Assembly (NCBI GenBank): GCA_002449265.1
Contig: DKCV01000025.1
Span: 105,073 to 169,072, forward strand
DNA: 64,000 nt
From: Caryophanales bacterium UBA6865
GTDB lineage: Bacteria > Bacillota_I > Bacilli_A > RFN20 > CAG-826
Direction of reading: 5' to 3'
The stretch's first letter is position 1. Each line of letters begins with the position of its first letter. A program made the translations under genes and the position numbers. Below, piece by piece: positions 18,750 through 27,888 of the stretch. Below the pieces are notes generated by a model, which was not told the DNA's origin, made no database searches, and saw only the letters and a program-made list of their open reading frames with translations.

Positions 18750-19922
18750 TTATTTATTAAATAAGAATGCTTTAAGTTCTTCTACTTTATCTAAGTGTTC
18801 CCAAGGCAAATCTAAATCAGGGCGCCCAAAGCAACCATAATTAGTCGTATCACTATAGTAAAAGGAAGGATGGGTGAGATGAAATTGCTCAATAATCGCA
18901 CCGGGTCTAGCGTCGAAGAATTTGTGAATGGCTTCTAAAATACGTTCATCGCTAACGTGCTTGGTTCCAAATGTAGAGATACCAATGCTCATTGGCGTAG
19001 CGACACCGATTGCATAACTAAGTTGCACTTCAAGCCTATCGCTTGCCCCTGCCGCAACAAGGTTTTTGGCGATATAGCGAGCGTAATAAGAAGCGCTGCG
19101 GTCAACTTTAGAAGGGTCTTTCCCCGAAAAAGAACCGCCGCCATGTCGACTTGCTCCTCCATAAGTATCGACGATTAATTTTCTTCCCGTTAATCCAGTG
19201 TCGCCAGCTGGCCCCCCAATGACGAAACGTCCAGTCGGGTTAATAAGCGTATGGAAGTCCGAATTCAAATGGAATGATTTAGCAACCGGAATCATGATTT
19301 CGTTTTTGATAAACGCACGGAAAGCGTCTAGATCGACATTCGGATTATGCTGCACGCTCATAAGCATGGAATCAATACGAATATTTTTCGGGTCAGTATA
19401 ATCGATGGTCACTTGGCTTTTCATATCTGGGCGAGCGCCATTAAATTGACCGCTTTTTCTCATATTAGAGGCTTTTCTCACAAGCTTATGCGCGATAGAA
19501 ATCGCTAAAGGCATATACCCCTCTGACTCATTCGTCGCATAACCAAACATAATTCCTTGGTCACCCGCGCCTTGCTTTAAGATGTCGCCACGATCAACTC
19601 CCATTGCGATATCAGGGGATTGCTCTTTAATGCGCACGTCGATTTGGCAAGTGTCTGCGCCAATACCGAGTTCACTAGATGTGTAGCCGATCTTTCTTAA
19701 TGTTTCTCTAGCGGTTTCTTCGTAATCGATTTTAGCGGTGCTAGTGATCTCCCCACCGATAAGAATGTATTCGGTAGTCGCAAAAACTTCACACGCAACA
19801 TGCGCTTTATCATCTAAGCGAATGATTTTATCTAAAATCGCATCCGCGATGGCGTCACAAACTTTGTCTGGATGTCCTTCACTCACGGATTCACTCGAGA
19901 ATAGCACTTTTTGTTGATTCAT
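18750..19922 (-). CDS. metK: S-adenosylmethionine synthetase
   Basis: 390 residues, full length. It makes SAM from methionine and ATP. Conserved segments include SVSEGHPDKVCDAIADAI, GADTCQIDV, GAGDQGIMFGYA, GGPAGDTGLTGRKLIVDTYG and GGGSFSGKDPSKVDRS, with the active-site His, Asp and Lys residues present. GAGGT lies before the ATG. A terminator-ending structured leader lies directly upstream, suggesting attenuation by the product or by methionine supply. Confidence 0.97.
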   Translation of the reverse strand: MNQQKVLFSSESVSEGHPDKVCDAIADAILDKIIRLDDKAHVACEVFATTEYILIGGEITSTAKIDYEETARETLRKIGYTSSELGIGADTCQIDVRIKEQSPDIAMGVDRGDILKQGAGDQGIMFGYATNESEGYMPLAISIAHKLVRKASNMRKSGQFNGARPDMKSQVTIDYTDPKNIRIDSMLMSVQHNPNVDLDAFRAFIKNEIMIPVAKSFHLNSDFHTLINPTGRFVIGGPAGDTGLTGRKLIVDTYGGASRHGGGSFSGKDPSKVDRSASYYARYIAKNLVAAGASDRLEVQLSYAIGVATPMSIGISTFGTKHVSDERILEAIHKFFDARPGAIIEQFHLTHPSFYYSDTTNYGCFGRPDLDLPWEHLDKVEELKAFLFNK

Positions 19923-19943
19923 ATTTTTACCTCAATTGCTTTG

Positions 19944-20112
19944 AAAAAGCCTCCCACTAAAGCGGAAGGCAATATGCTATTCCTTAGAGCGTCGCTCCTA
20001 GAGTGGGTCTAGGCTATAGACAAGCACTTACCTCGTTTTTGAGGAGTTGCTAGCGATCTTTTTCAGTCTATCATGACCGCCTTCTTGACGTTCTACTTTT
20101 CGCCGCGTGCCT
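19944..20112 (-). promoter_or_regulatory. Structured metK leader with attenuator (candidate riboswitch)
   Basis: A gene-free leader of about 165 bases lies between a strong promoter and metK. Minus-strand elements in order: GTC/GAC hairpin, CCTC-loop-GAGG hairpin, CCTAGA/TCTAGG hairpin, GAGC/GCTC hairpin, then a terminator GCCTTCC...GGGAGGC (19970-19949) with five U. An upstream AAGGA segment can pair with the terminator's GCCTT arm as an antiterminator. The order GCAAC, hairpin, AGUGCU loosely recalls the SAM-I clan core, but the standard core is not intact. No Rfam class could be assigned. Confidence 0.6.
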
Positions 20113-20141
20113 ATCATAGGTGAAACGAAGAAAAGAAACAA
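20113..20141 (-). promoter_or_regulatory. Promoter of metK leader
   Basis: Minus-strand TTGTTT (20141-20136), a 17-bp spacer and TATGAT (20118-20113), a near-consensus sigma-A promoter. The start point near 20106 sets the 5' end of the structured leader. Confidence 0.75.
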
Positions 20142-20189
20142 GCAAAAAGAAAAGGGAAGTCTCCTTCCCCTTAATTTAATGGATGGCCC

Positions 20190-20447
20190 TTATTTCGTTT
20201 CTTTTAAGGCCTTAAGAGCTTCGGCAATTTGATCGGGGCATGAGGTGTTTTTAAAGCCGCACTTAATGCCAGATAGTCGCTCGATTGCTTCCTCCATCTT
20301 CATGCCTTTTAGTAAAGAAGCGATACCCTTGAGATTGCCATTGCATCCACCGATGACGGTTAAGCCAGTAATGAGGTCACCCTCATAACGAATAATCATC
20401 TCGCGAGAGCAAACGCCTTTTGGAATGTAATGAAATTCTTTCTCCAT
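20190..20447 (-). CDS. TSCPD-domain protein (TIGR03905 type)
   Basis: 85 residues with four cysteines in GVCSRE, GGCNGN, IKCGF and NTSCPDQIA, matching the small TSCPD family related to a domain of class II ribonucleotide reductases. The cysteines probably bind a metal; the role is unknown. It follows pduL by 3 bp and has no clear ribosome-binding site, so translation is probably coupled. Confidence 0.86.
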   Translation of the reverse strand: MEKEFHYIPKGVCSREMIIRYEGDLITGLTVIGGCNGNLKGIASLLKGMKMEEAIERLSGIKCGFKNTSCPDQIAEALKALKETK

Positions 20448-20450
20448 AAA

Positions 20451-21074
20451 TTAACGAACAATTGTCCCTAAGATCGGGCCTTTTCCACCCGCATTAGCGG
20501 CATTGCTTTCATCAGTGTCAATGTGCATGTTGAGATGATATTTTGGAGAAACGCGGATCACGGTATCTCCAAAAATAGTTTCGCGCCCTGTTCCTTTGAT
20601 GAGAACAGAGACAATTTGTCCGTTAGTAACACCAAATTCTTCTGCATCCAAAGGAGTCATATGAATGTGGCGTTTTGCAACGATGCATCCTTCTTTTAAG
20701 TCAAGACGTTTTCCGTTTGCTGGATTAACAAGAGCAATCGGGGCGCTTCCAGCGACGTCACCAGATTCTCTAATTGGGGCGCTGACGCCAAGAGTGCGTG
20801 CATCGGTAAGAGATACTTCCACTTGGTTAACGTTGCGCACTGGACCAAGGATAGAAACGCCAGCGATCATTCTTTCTTTTCCCGTTTTTGGATTGACTGG
20901 TCCAACAAGATTCAAACGAGTGAAGCTAACGAATTGCCCAGGTTGAGATAATGGGGCGCGAACTTCTAAAGAAGCATGCTCCCCTTCTTTTGCATCAAGT
21001 AGATAATCAAGCGCTTCTTGCGTAACGTGAACGTGACGGGCGCTAGTTTCAACAACGAATGTTTTTTCTTCCAT
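20451..21074 (-). CDS. pduL: Phosphate propanoyltransferase / phosphotransacetylase, PduL type
   Basis: 207 residues from the ATG at 21074 (GAGGT upstream). PduL transfers an acyl group between CoA and phosphate. It has the twin zinc-binding motifs TSARHVHVT and AKRHIHMTP and the GSAPIALVNPANGK linker. With no microcompartment genes nearby it probably acts as the housekeeping phosphotransacetylase with acetate kinase for ATP formation from acetyl-CoA. A longer start at 21122 lies in the promoter region and is rejected. Confidence 0.93.
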   Translation of the reverse strand: MEEKTFVVETSARHVHVTQEALDYLLDAKEGEHASLEVRAPLSQPGQFVSFTRLNLVGPVNPKTGKERMIAGVSILGPVRNVNQVEVSLTDARTLGVSAPIRESGDVAGSAPIALVNPANGKRLDLKEGCIVAKRHIHMTPLDAEEFGVTNGQIVSVLIKGTGRETIFGDTVIRVSPKYHLNMHIDTDESNAANAGGKGPILGTIVR

Positions 21075-21105
21075 AAAATTAAATACCTCAAAAACTAACA
21101 TCGAT

Positions 21106-21186
21106 ATTATAATTCCTCGCATTTCGAGTTGTTAACCAAAAGAATGTTTTCTTCATTTGAACCGTTTTCGCTACCTTTTCTATTAG
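21106..21186. promoter_or_regulatory. Divergent promoters of pduL and mgtE
   Basis: Minus strand, for pduL: TTAACA (21135-21130), 18 bp, TATAAT (21111-21106). Plus strand, for mgtE: TTGAAC (21157-21162), 18 bp, TATTAG (21181-21186). The mgtE start point near 21193 excludes the upstream ATG at 21190 as its start codon. Confidence 0.6.
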
Positions 21187-21228
21187 AAAATGGCTAAACT
21201 AGCCCTAACCAAAAAGGAGGGCGCATCG

Positions 21229-22782
21229 ATGCTTGAAGAAGAGAAAAAAGACCAAGAAGAGAAAGAGCCCACCGAATCACCTGAAAGCAGTGAGAAAGTA
21301 AATGTCAAAAAAGTCACCGCTGAAGAGCTAGAAAATGCAATTATTGCCCATGAAAGAACCAAATTAAGGGAAATTTTTGATACGGTCCCGAATATTGATA
21401 TTGCCGAAGCCGCCGAAGAACTCGATATAAAAGTGCTTATCGCCTTATTCCGTGATATCTCGAGTGAATTAAGCGCTCCCTTGTTTGATGAGCTCACGCA
21501 AGACAAAAAAGAAGAACTCGTGAAAGCAATGACGGATAAAGAACTCGTCGCTTTAGTTAACGAGCAATTCGCTGATGACGTCACCGATACGGTTGGAGAC
21601 ATGCCGGCGAATTTGGCGCGAAGAGTGCTTAGGGCCGCCGACAAAGACATGCGCGCTGATATCAATGTCTTACTAAAATATAAACCCGATACGGCTGGCG
21701 CGATCATGACCACGGAATTCCTTGAATTTAAGCAAGGGGAACCCGTCAAAAAAACCATTGCGGAAATTCGCGCGAAAGGTAAAGACGCCGAAACCATTTA
21801 TACGATTTTCGTCCGCAACGAAAAACGAAAATTCGTTGGCACGGTCGACCTCGATGATTTGATTTTCGCTTCCGAAGATCAAAAACTCATGGACATCATG
21901 AACAAAGACGCCCCTTCTTGTCACGCTTCCACCGACAAAGAAGAAGTCGCGAATATGTTCCGCCGCTACGACCTTAACGCAATGGCGGTTTTAAACGATG
22001 ATGGTTGCTTAATCGGCATCGTCACAGTCGACGACGCGGTTGATGTCATCACCGAAGAAAGTAACGAAGACTTAGCCCGTGTGACAAATATGGAACCAAC
22101 CGAAAAACCATACATGGAGATGACCATTTGGGAAAACGCTAAAAAATGTTTTCCTTGGATTATCGCTCTTCTAATATTAGGAACATTTACCACGATGGTC
22201 TTAAATCGTCTAGAAACGCAACAAATCTTCCAAAGCTTACCGATTCTAATTTCTTTTGTCCCTACTCTTATGGATACGGGTGGAAATGCCGGCGGACAAA
22301 CGACTGGTATGATGATTCGCTCGTTAGCAATGAAAGAATTCGGACCAAAGGAAGTCGGGAAAGTCGTATGGCGAGAATTCCGTAGCTCGATTTTAATCGC
22401 TTTATTCGTTGCGGTTTTTGCTTTCCTTTGGATTACCATCGAAGAATATACGGGTATCGTTAGTCTTGGCACCATTAAGGATATGGATGGAACCTTATAT
22501 AGTTTTGAAGGATATTCCATTTGGAATGGCTCGGTTTTTAATGGCCCTCAAGCAGGCGAATTCGCGGTGCATGCCCTTACTTTCTCTTCTTTAGTCGCGG
22601 TCACGATGTTTGCGGCCGTAAGCGTCTCAAAAATCATCGGGACTTTGTTATGCATGGGGGCGGCCGCCATTAAAAAAGACCCTGCCTTACTCGCTCAGCC
22701 TCTCCTCACTACTGTGATGGACGTCACGACTTTGCTTATCTATTTCGCTATGGCTTGTCTTTTTTTCCCAAAGTTTGCTTAA
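21229..22782 (+). CDS. mgtE: Magnesium transporter MgtE
   Basis: 517 residues from the ATG at 21229, which has AAGGAGG eight bases upstream. MgtE is a Mg2+-gated Mg2+ channel of the cytoplasmic membrane. Order: N-terminal helical domain (about residues 30-140, EAAEELDIKVLIALFRDI), two CBS domains (about 150-275, including VGTVDLDDLIFA and GIVTVDDAVDVI), a plug helix, and five membrane helices with SFVPTLMDTGGNAGGQ forming the pore signature. An acidic N-terminal extension precedes the first domain. Confidence 0.95.
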   Translation: MLEEEKKDQEEKEPTESPESSEKVNVKKVTAEELENAIIAHERTKLREIFDTVPNIDIAEAAEELDIKVLIALFRDISSELSAPLFDELTQDKKEELVKAMTDKELVALVNEQFADDVTDTVGDMPANLARRVLRAADKDMRADINVLLKYKPDTAGAIMTTEFLEFKQGEPVKKTIAEIRAKGKDAETIYTIFVRNEKRKFVGTVDLDDLIFASEDQKLMDIMNKDAPSCHASTDKEEVANMFRRYDLNAMAVLNDDGCLIGIVTVDDAVDVITEESNEDLARVTNMEPTEKPYMEMTIWENAKKCFPWIIALLILGTFTTMVLNRLETQQIFQSLPILISFVPTLMDTGGNAGGQTTGMMIRSLAMKEFGPKEVGKVVWREFRSSILIALFVAVFAFLWITIEEYTGIVSLGTIKDMDGTLYSFEGYSIWNGSVFNGPQAGEFAVHALTFSSLVAVTMFAAVSVSKIIGTLLCMGAAAIKKDPALLAQPLLTTVMDVTTLLIYFAMACLFFPKFA

Positions 22783-22790
22783 ATTCTCGA

Positions 22791-22819
22791 TTGCAAAAAG
22801 AAGCATCTCTCACTATAAT
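22791..22819 (+). promoter_or_regulatory. Promoter of tRNA-Leu(GAG)
   Basis: TTGCAA (22791-22796), 17 bp, TATAAT (22814-22819): nearly consensus. The start point falls about four bases before the tRNA. Confidence 0.85.
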
Positions 22820-22829
22820 TCTTTTCGCC

Positions 22830-22914
22830 GCGGGAATGGCGGAAATGGTAGACGCGTACGTTTGAGGGGCGTATGAGGCAACTCATGCCAGTTCGATTCT
22901 GGTTTCCCGCACCA
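22830..22914 (+). tRNA. tRNA-Leu(GAG)
   Basis: Acceptor GCGGGAA pairs with TTCCCGC, followed by A and an encoded CCA. The anticodon loop TTGAGGG gives anticodon GAG. The long variable arm (GAGGCAACTC) is typical of class II tRNA-Leu. Its own promoter and terminator flank it. Confidence 0.96.
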
Positions 22915-22926
22915 AGAAAAATCATG

Positions 22927-22950
22927 GTCTCGATTCGTTCGGGACTTTTT
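22927..22950 (+). terminator. Terminator after tRNA-Leu(GAG)
   Basis: GTCTCGA (22927-22933) pairs with TCGGGAC (22939-22945) over a five-base loop, followed by five T. Confidence 0.85.
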
Positions 22951-23036
22951 CTTTCACTCATTATTAAGAAAGTCGAGCAAAACTCTTAACTATGTCCATT
23001 TTCAAAAATGCCTGCATACTATAAAATAAAGTAGGC

Positions 23037-24635
23037 ATGGGGAATTTAATTGATTATTTAGCATGGAAAGGCGATATCCCTTTCTCGTCTCTCCCATTGA
23101 ACGATTTGGATGCCGCGATCTTAAGCGCTTTGGCATACATTGATTTTTCTCGGGTTCTTACCGAAAAGGATTCTCTTTCCTTTTCTAGCGCGGTCAAAAA
23201 ATTGAAAGATCATGAAAAACCACATTTTTTGGCGCTTGATGATCCCTTAAAAGAAGAACAATACAATGATTTTCTAAACGCGGTATTAGCGAGCGTTCGC
23301 TATAAAGACTTAATCTTGCACGATTATGTGGACATCCATGACGAAAGCGAAATCACGCAATTTGCGGCAATGTGCTTCACTTTACAAAAAGGAGAAGAAG
23401 CCGTTATTTACCGGGGAACCGATGAAACGTTAGTAGGATGGAAAGAAGACTGCATACTTTCTTTTATGGAAGCGCCATGTCAAAGACGGGCGTTATCTTA
23501 CTTAGTCCGCACCTTATCCAATTCCAAAAAAGTCCACGTCATGGGGCACTCAAAAGGGAGCAATCTCGCTTTATACGCTTCCTTATATATTACCGACAAA
23601 GAATTAAAGAAAGTCGATGGCATCTATTTATTAGATGGTCCTGGACTATGCAAAGACGTATTCCCCGAAATTGAAACGCATCGTATCGATAACAAGGTTC
23701 ATGTTTTTGAACCGGAATTTGATGTTGTCGCAAAAATATTCGAGATTAAATTTTCCAATACCACAATCATCAAAAGCGATGAGCAAGGCATCATGTGTCA
23801 CGGCATTTTAAGTTGGCAAGTCGCCGATGGGAAATTCGTAACTTGCTCTACAAATGATCCCGAAGCTCTTTGGATTCAAAACACCATCAATAGCCTAGTT
23901 GAAAATCTCACACCGAAAGAAAGACAATCTTTCGTCAATACTCTTTTTGACGCCCTCACGAAAAACGGCGAAAAGACTGTTTTCGATTTCAAAAAGAATC
24001 CAGTCACCGTGCTAGAACGCGTGTTAGTAAAAACATTCCATGCGACAAGAAGAAACAAAAAGGCTACCCGTAAAATCGGATTTTCCCTTGTCTTTGGAAC
24101 GGGGTTTGAGGACTTAAAAAGTATCAAAAAGATATCCGAATTCTTCTTCACAAACATTTTTTACGGAATTGTCATGATTGTTTTTGGAATCTTATTTGTG
24201 GCAGTTCCAAAAAGTGCCCTCCCGATTGCGGCAATGACCTTATTAAGCGCTTTTTTTGCGTTTGAACTGGGGTTAAATATTTATTATCTAGTCAAATCGA
24301 AATGGAATTGGAAACAGCAAAAACTCCGTCTTCTCTTTTTTCTATTCGGAATCGTTTTATATGGTGCTTTATGGGGAAGAGATGGAAACGTTTCTTTCTT
24401 TGCAAACTGGCTATTTGGCATCTTCTTCTTATTATTTGGCATATGGATGGTTCAATCATTAGAACAGAACCGGAAAAAGAGTCTCTTTGATTTTGTGTGG
24501 AACATCCTTGAAATCAGTCTTTACGTGGTTGTTGGTTGCTATTTGCTTTATTCGCCAGAACAATTTTTGCCTTATGGAACTTTTGTAACGGGTTGCGTTT
24601 TAATCGTGGATGGGGCAATGAAGATAATTCGTTAA
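23037..24635 (+). CDS. DUF2974 (Mbeg1-like) hydrolase fused to membrane domain
   Basis: 532 residues in two parts. Residues about 1-300 are an alpha/beta-hydrolase of the Mbeg1-like DUF2974 family: start MGNLIDYLAWKGDIPFSSLP, RGTDETLVGWKED, and the nucleophile elbow MGHSKGSNLALYAS. From about residue 370 to the end there are six to seven hydrophobic helices resembling HdeD-type membrane domains. Most DUF2974 proteins end after the hydrolase. A lipid or ester substrate at the membrane is inferred. A TATAAA box sits at 23020-23025, 11 bp before the ATG, with no proper Shine-Dalgarno sequence, so the leader is very short. Confidence 0.82.
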   Translation: MGNLIDYLAWKGDIPFSSLPLNDLDAAILSALAYIDFSRVLTEKDSLSFSSAVKKLKDHEKPHFLALDDPLKEEQYNDFLNAVLASVRYKDLILHDYVDIHDESEITQFAAMCFTLQKGEEAVIYRGTDETLVGWKEDCILSFMEAPCQRRALSYLVRTLSNSKKVHVMGHSKGSNLALYASLYITDKELKKVDGIYLLDGPGLCKDVFPEIETHRIDNKVHVFEPEFDVVAKIFEIKFSNTTIIKSDEQGIMCHGILSWQVADGKFVTCSTNDPEALWIQNTINSLVENLTPKERQSFVNTLFDALTKNGEKTVFDFKKNPVTVLERVLVKTFHATRRNKKATRKIGFSLVFGTGFEDLKSIKKISEFFFTNIFYGIVMIVFGILFVAVPKSALPIAAMTLLSAFFAFELGLNIYYLVKSKWNWKQQKLRLLFFLFGIVLYGALWGRDGNVSFFANWLFGIFFLLFGIWMVQSLEQNRKKSLFDFVWNILEISLYVVVGCYLLYSPEQFLPYGTFVTGCVLIVDGAMKIIR

Positions 24636-24689
24636 CGCTTTTTAATTATCAAAGCAAAAGCCCCCTATTTTTGTTATATAATTCTTTTT

Positions 24690-26219
24690 ATGGCATTATT
24701 AGAAGTTCAAAATTTAACATATAATTACAGCGATAAAGAACTCTATCGAAAGGTTTCATTTAAGATTAATCCAGGCGAACACTGTGCGCTTGTCGGGGTG
24801 AATGGATCAGGGAAAACAACTTTATTGAATCTATTAGTCGGCGATTTATTGCCCGATGAAGGAAAAATCATTTGGACGCCCCATGTCAGCTTTAGTTATC
24901 TAGATCAGCAATTAAAAGTGAAACAAGATATGCCAGTGAGTGCCTATTTATATGGCGTTTACGAAGAGCTTTTCCAAAAAGAAAAGCAAATGGAAAAATA
25001 TTATGAAGAGGCCGCGACAAGTAGCGACTATGAAAAGCTCCTTGCCAAAGCTGAACGCTTGCAGAACGAATTAAACGACGCATCGTTTTACGCACTTCAA
25101 GAAAAAGTCGGACGTTTAACCGATGGGTTAGGCTTCGATAAAGCGCATCTAGAAGCCCCGCTCCATGAACTTTCTAGCGGGCAAAGAGAAAAAGCGTATC
25201 TTGCAAAAATGCTATTGGAGGAGAAAGACGTTCTCATTATGGACGAGCCGACTAACTTTCTTGACCAAACGCAAGTTGCTTGGCTAAGCTCCTATTTGAA
25301 AAACTATCCAAAAGCCTTCCTCGTCGTAAGCCACGACCAGGAATTCTTGCGAAAAATCGCCGGTGTGGTCTTTGTTTTGGAAAACGGCACTATCACGCGT
25401 TATAAAGGTGATTACGATCACTTTTTGTCCCAACACGAACTCGACAAAGAACAATACGCGAAAAACTACGAAGCGCAACAACGTTACATCAAAAAAGAAG
25501 AAGTATTTATTGCAAAGCATATTGTAAGAGCCACTTCCTCGAAAGCGGCGAAAAGTCACCGCGCTAGACTTGCACATCTCGAAGTCATGGAAGCGCCAAA
25601 GAAAGAGGAAGGACGCGTTCACTTTTCTTTCCCCTTTACGCATGATGTTGGCGAACTTCCTTTAAAAGTCGAAGAGTTATCGATTGGCTATAAAGAGCCA
25701 CTGCTCGATCCAATTTCTTTTGTACTGAAACGCGGTGAAAAAATTGCGGTTTTAGGTCAAAACGGCGTTGGGAAAAGTACATTCTTAAAGACGATACTAG
25801 GAATAATTCCTGCATTAGGTGGGAGTTACACTTGGCTACCTTTCACTACGATCAACTATTTTAATCAGGACGAAAAGCTCGATTTATCCTTATCGCCTTT
25901 TGAATATGTTGCCTCCTTTTACCCCGCTTTAACAAACACACAAATTAGGACTGCTTTAGGCGCGGTTGGCGTCAGAAAAGAACTTGCAATTCGAAAAATG
26001 TCCGAATTATCGGGTGGCGAAGTCACAAAAGCCCGTTTTGCCCTTATGACCCTAAAAAAGAGTAATTTTTTGGTGCTAGATGAGCCAACCAATCATTTGG
26101 ATCAAAAAGCAAAAGACGCATTATTTGAAGCGATTGAGAAATTTGAAGGATGCGTCATTATCGTGAGCCACGAAAAAGACTTCTATGATGGCTTAGTGGA
26201 TTATGAATTATATTTCTAA
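24690..26219 (+). CDS. ABC-F family ATPase
   Basis: 509 residues with two nucleotide-binding domains and no membrane segment. The first has GVNGSGKTT, LSSGQREKAY and LIMDEPTNFLD; the second GQNGVGKST, LSGGEVTKAR and LVLDEPTNHLD. A charged linker lies between (about residues 235-320). ABC-F proteins act at the ribosomal E site in translation rescue or antibiotic protection; which role applies is not clear. The TATATA/TATAAT box at 24675-24682 is seven to nine bases from the ATG with no ribosome-binding site, consistent with leaderless mRNA. Confidence 0.92.
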   Translation: MALLEVQNLTYNYSDKELYRKVSFKINPGEHCALVGVNGSGKTTLLNLLVGDLLPDEGKIIWTPHVSFSYLDQQLKVKQDMPVSAYLYGVYEELFQKEKQMEKYYEEAATSSDYEKLLAKAERLQNELNDASFYALQEKVGRLTDGLGFDKAHLEAPLHELSSGQREKAYLAKMLLEEKDVLIMDEPTNFLDQTQVAWLSSYLKNYPKAFLVVSHDQEFLRKIAGVVFVLENGTITRYKGDYDHFLSQHELDKEQYAKNYEAQQRYIKKEEVFIAKHIVRATSSKAAKSHRARLAHLEVMEAPKKEEGRVHFSFPFTHDVGELPLKVEELSIGYKEPLLDPISFVLKRGEKIAVLGQNGVGKSTFLKTILGIIPALGGSYTWLPFTTINYFNQDEKLDLSLSPFEYVASFYPALTNTQIRTALGAVGVRKELAIRKMSELSGGEVTKARFALMTLKKSNFLVLDEPTNHLDQKAKDALFEAIEKFEGCVIIVSHEKDFYDGLVDYELYF

Positions 26220-26240
26220 ATCCCTGTAAAATTGGCCTAA

Positions 26241-26762
26241 TTAATGAATACGACTCTTTTTGCGAAAGCCAAACAAATAAAACAAAAAAGAATAAAGAAT
26301 TTGCTTTCTCCAATATTCATATCCTAGCAAATCACTATTATAAGTGGCGACAATACGTCGATAATTCGCATTTAAATCATTGAGCAAAGAGAGCATCGTT
26401 TCATAGTCTTCCCCTTTTTTTAGCCAACTATTTTCTTCGGCTAAATAGTGAAGTCTTTTTTCTAATGTCGAAATGGTTTCGCGGTAAAGAGGGATGTCAC
26501 TATCTTTGATACGCTTATTTTTCAAATTCATAACGTGATGAACCGCTTCTAAATCAGCCTCGCTAAATTTAATTTTTGCTTCTTTGAAAGAATGATATAA
26601 AGCGAGCAAGGCTTCTATTTTTTCGCTAAACAAAATCGAAAAAGCAGTCACGCGTTTTTTTAGCTTTCGATTAAAACCGAGCAAAGAAATATAGCAAAAC
26701 AAAAATCCTAATAGATAGATGAACGCTACTACTGCCAAGGTCCAATATAACGCTGCTCTCAT
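26241..26762 (-). CDS. LemA-like membrane-anchored helical protein
   Basis: 173 residues: an N-terminal membrane helix (about 6-28), then long charged helices, ending in ANYRRIVATYNSDLLGY and LFYLFGFRKK. The YN-containing motif and aromatic Phe-rich end resemble the LemA family (all-helical, membrane-anchored, unknown role), though the match is loose. No Shine-Dalgarno sequence; TAAAAT lies ten bases upstream of the ATG. Convergent with the ABC-F gene. Confidence 0.55.
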   Translation of the reverse strand: MRAALYWTLAVVAFIYLLGFLFCYISLLGFNRKLKKRVTAFSILFSEKIEALLALYHSFKEAKIKFSEADLEAVHHVMNLKNKRIKDSDIPLYRETISTLEKRLHYLAEENSWLKKGEDYETMLSLLNDLNANYRRIVATYNSDLLGYEYWRKQILYSFLFYLFGFRKKSRIH

Positions 26763-26888
26763 AATAAGCGTTATTTTACGCTACTTGCTCACTATTTGCG
26801 AACAATTCTCGCGAATAGAGCTCGCCAAATAACGGCAAAATTGACGGAGAAAGAAAAGAGTCATAAACTTTTAAGAAGAGGTAGCAAA

Positions 26889-27719
26889 ATGTCAAGAAAA
26901 CCAATCGTCGCCATCTGCTATGATTTTGATAGTACGCTTGCGAAAAGCGATATGCAAAATTTCTCTTTTATCCCTGCTTTAGGACTTACTCCCAATGAAT
27001 TTTGGAAGAAAACGGCTGAACTATCCGAAAAAACAGGCGTTGAAAGAACACTTGCCTATTTATATATGATGAAGGAAATCGCCAAAGAAAAAGGCATTAA
27101 GATGACGAGAGAATGGTTACAGCAAATGGGCAAAAACATCGAATTTTTTCCAGGCGTGGAAGGGTGGTTTTCTCGCATTAACGCTTTTGGAGAAGAAAAT
27201 GGCGTCAAAGTTGAACATTATTTGATTTCTAGTGGCAACAAAGAAATCGTGGAAGGGTGCTCCATCGCAAAAGAATTCCGGATGCTTTACGCATGCGAAT
27301 ATCTTTACGACGAAAAAACAAAAGAGCCAATTTGGCCAAAACTTGCGATTAATTTCACGCAAAAAACACAATATTTCTACCGCATCAGTAAAGGCGTATA
27401 TGACGCTAATGATGACGTTGGCGTAAATTCGAAAACTCCACTTCACCGCATTCCTTATAGCAATATCGTCTATATCGGGGATGGAATGACCGATATTCCT
27501 ACGATGATTATCGCGAAAAATAACGGTGGGAAATCCATCGCCGTCTTTAATAAAGGAAACGAAGAGAAAGGCTTTGACTTGTATCTAGACGGGCGTGTTA
27601 ATTTCGTTTGCCCTGCCGATTACCGCGAAGGGAAAGAACTAGATAAAGTCATGCAGCTCATCATCCAAGGCGTCGCCATTAACGAAAGGCTTGGAAAACA
27701 AGGGAAAAAATTAAAATAA
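26889..27719 (+). CDS. HAD-superfamily phosphatase
   Basis: 276 residues from the ATG at 26889, which has AAGAGG seven bases upstream; an earlier ATG at 26796 gives a basic extension without a ribosome-binding site. Motif I is YDFDSTLAKSDM, motif II ISSGNKE, and motif IV IVYIGDGMTDIPTM. A helical cap (FIPALGLTPNEFWKKTAEL) follows motif I. It resembles phosphoserine-phosphatase-like HADs; the substrate is unknown. Confidence 0.86.
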   Translation: MSRKPIVAICYDFDSTLAKSDMQNFSFIPALGLTPNEFWKKTAELSEKTGVERTLAYLYMMKEIAKEKGIKMTREWLQQMGKNIEFFPGVEGWFSRINAFGEENGVKVEHYLISSGNKEIVEGCSIAKEFRMLYACEYLYDEKTKEPIWPKLAINFTQKTQYFYRISKGVYDANDDVGVNSKTPLHRIPYSNIVYIGDGMTDIPTMIIAKNNGGKSIAVFNKGNEEKGFDLYLDGRVNFVCPADYREGKELDKVMQLIIQGVAINERLGKQGKKLK

Positions 27720-27803
27720 CTTTCGACTAAAAATATAGTAGAGCAAGCGACAAATTATAAATATTGTAAGTTAAATTTGCTTGTCTTATGTTCTAGAGAA
27801 GGT

Positions 27804-27819
27804 AATTTTCTAGAAAATT
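27804..27819. promoter_or_regulatory. 16-bp perfect palindrome before glycosyltransferase operon
   Basis: AATTTTCTAGAAAATT is its own reverse complement. It lies 69 bp before the glycosyltransferase start in an otherwise AT-rich, gene-free 169-bp stretch. An operator for a dimeric regulator is the simplest reading; no regulator gene is adjacent. Confidence 0.45.
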
Positions 27820-27888
27820 CAAAAACAAAGGCTGAAAGACTAGGAAAAAGAAACGATAATGATTAAACTAATCGCATAAATAAATCTT

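Noticed and set aside
21183..21797. Ser-rich minus-strand open frame of 204 codons
   Set aside because: It is the antisense shadow of the acidic N-terminal part of mgtE and has low-complexity composition with no ribosome-binding site.
21966..22520. 184-codon minus-strand open frame
   Set aside because: Antisense to the conserved CBS and membrane domains of mgtE; no domain recognised.
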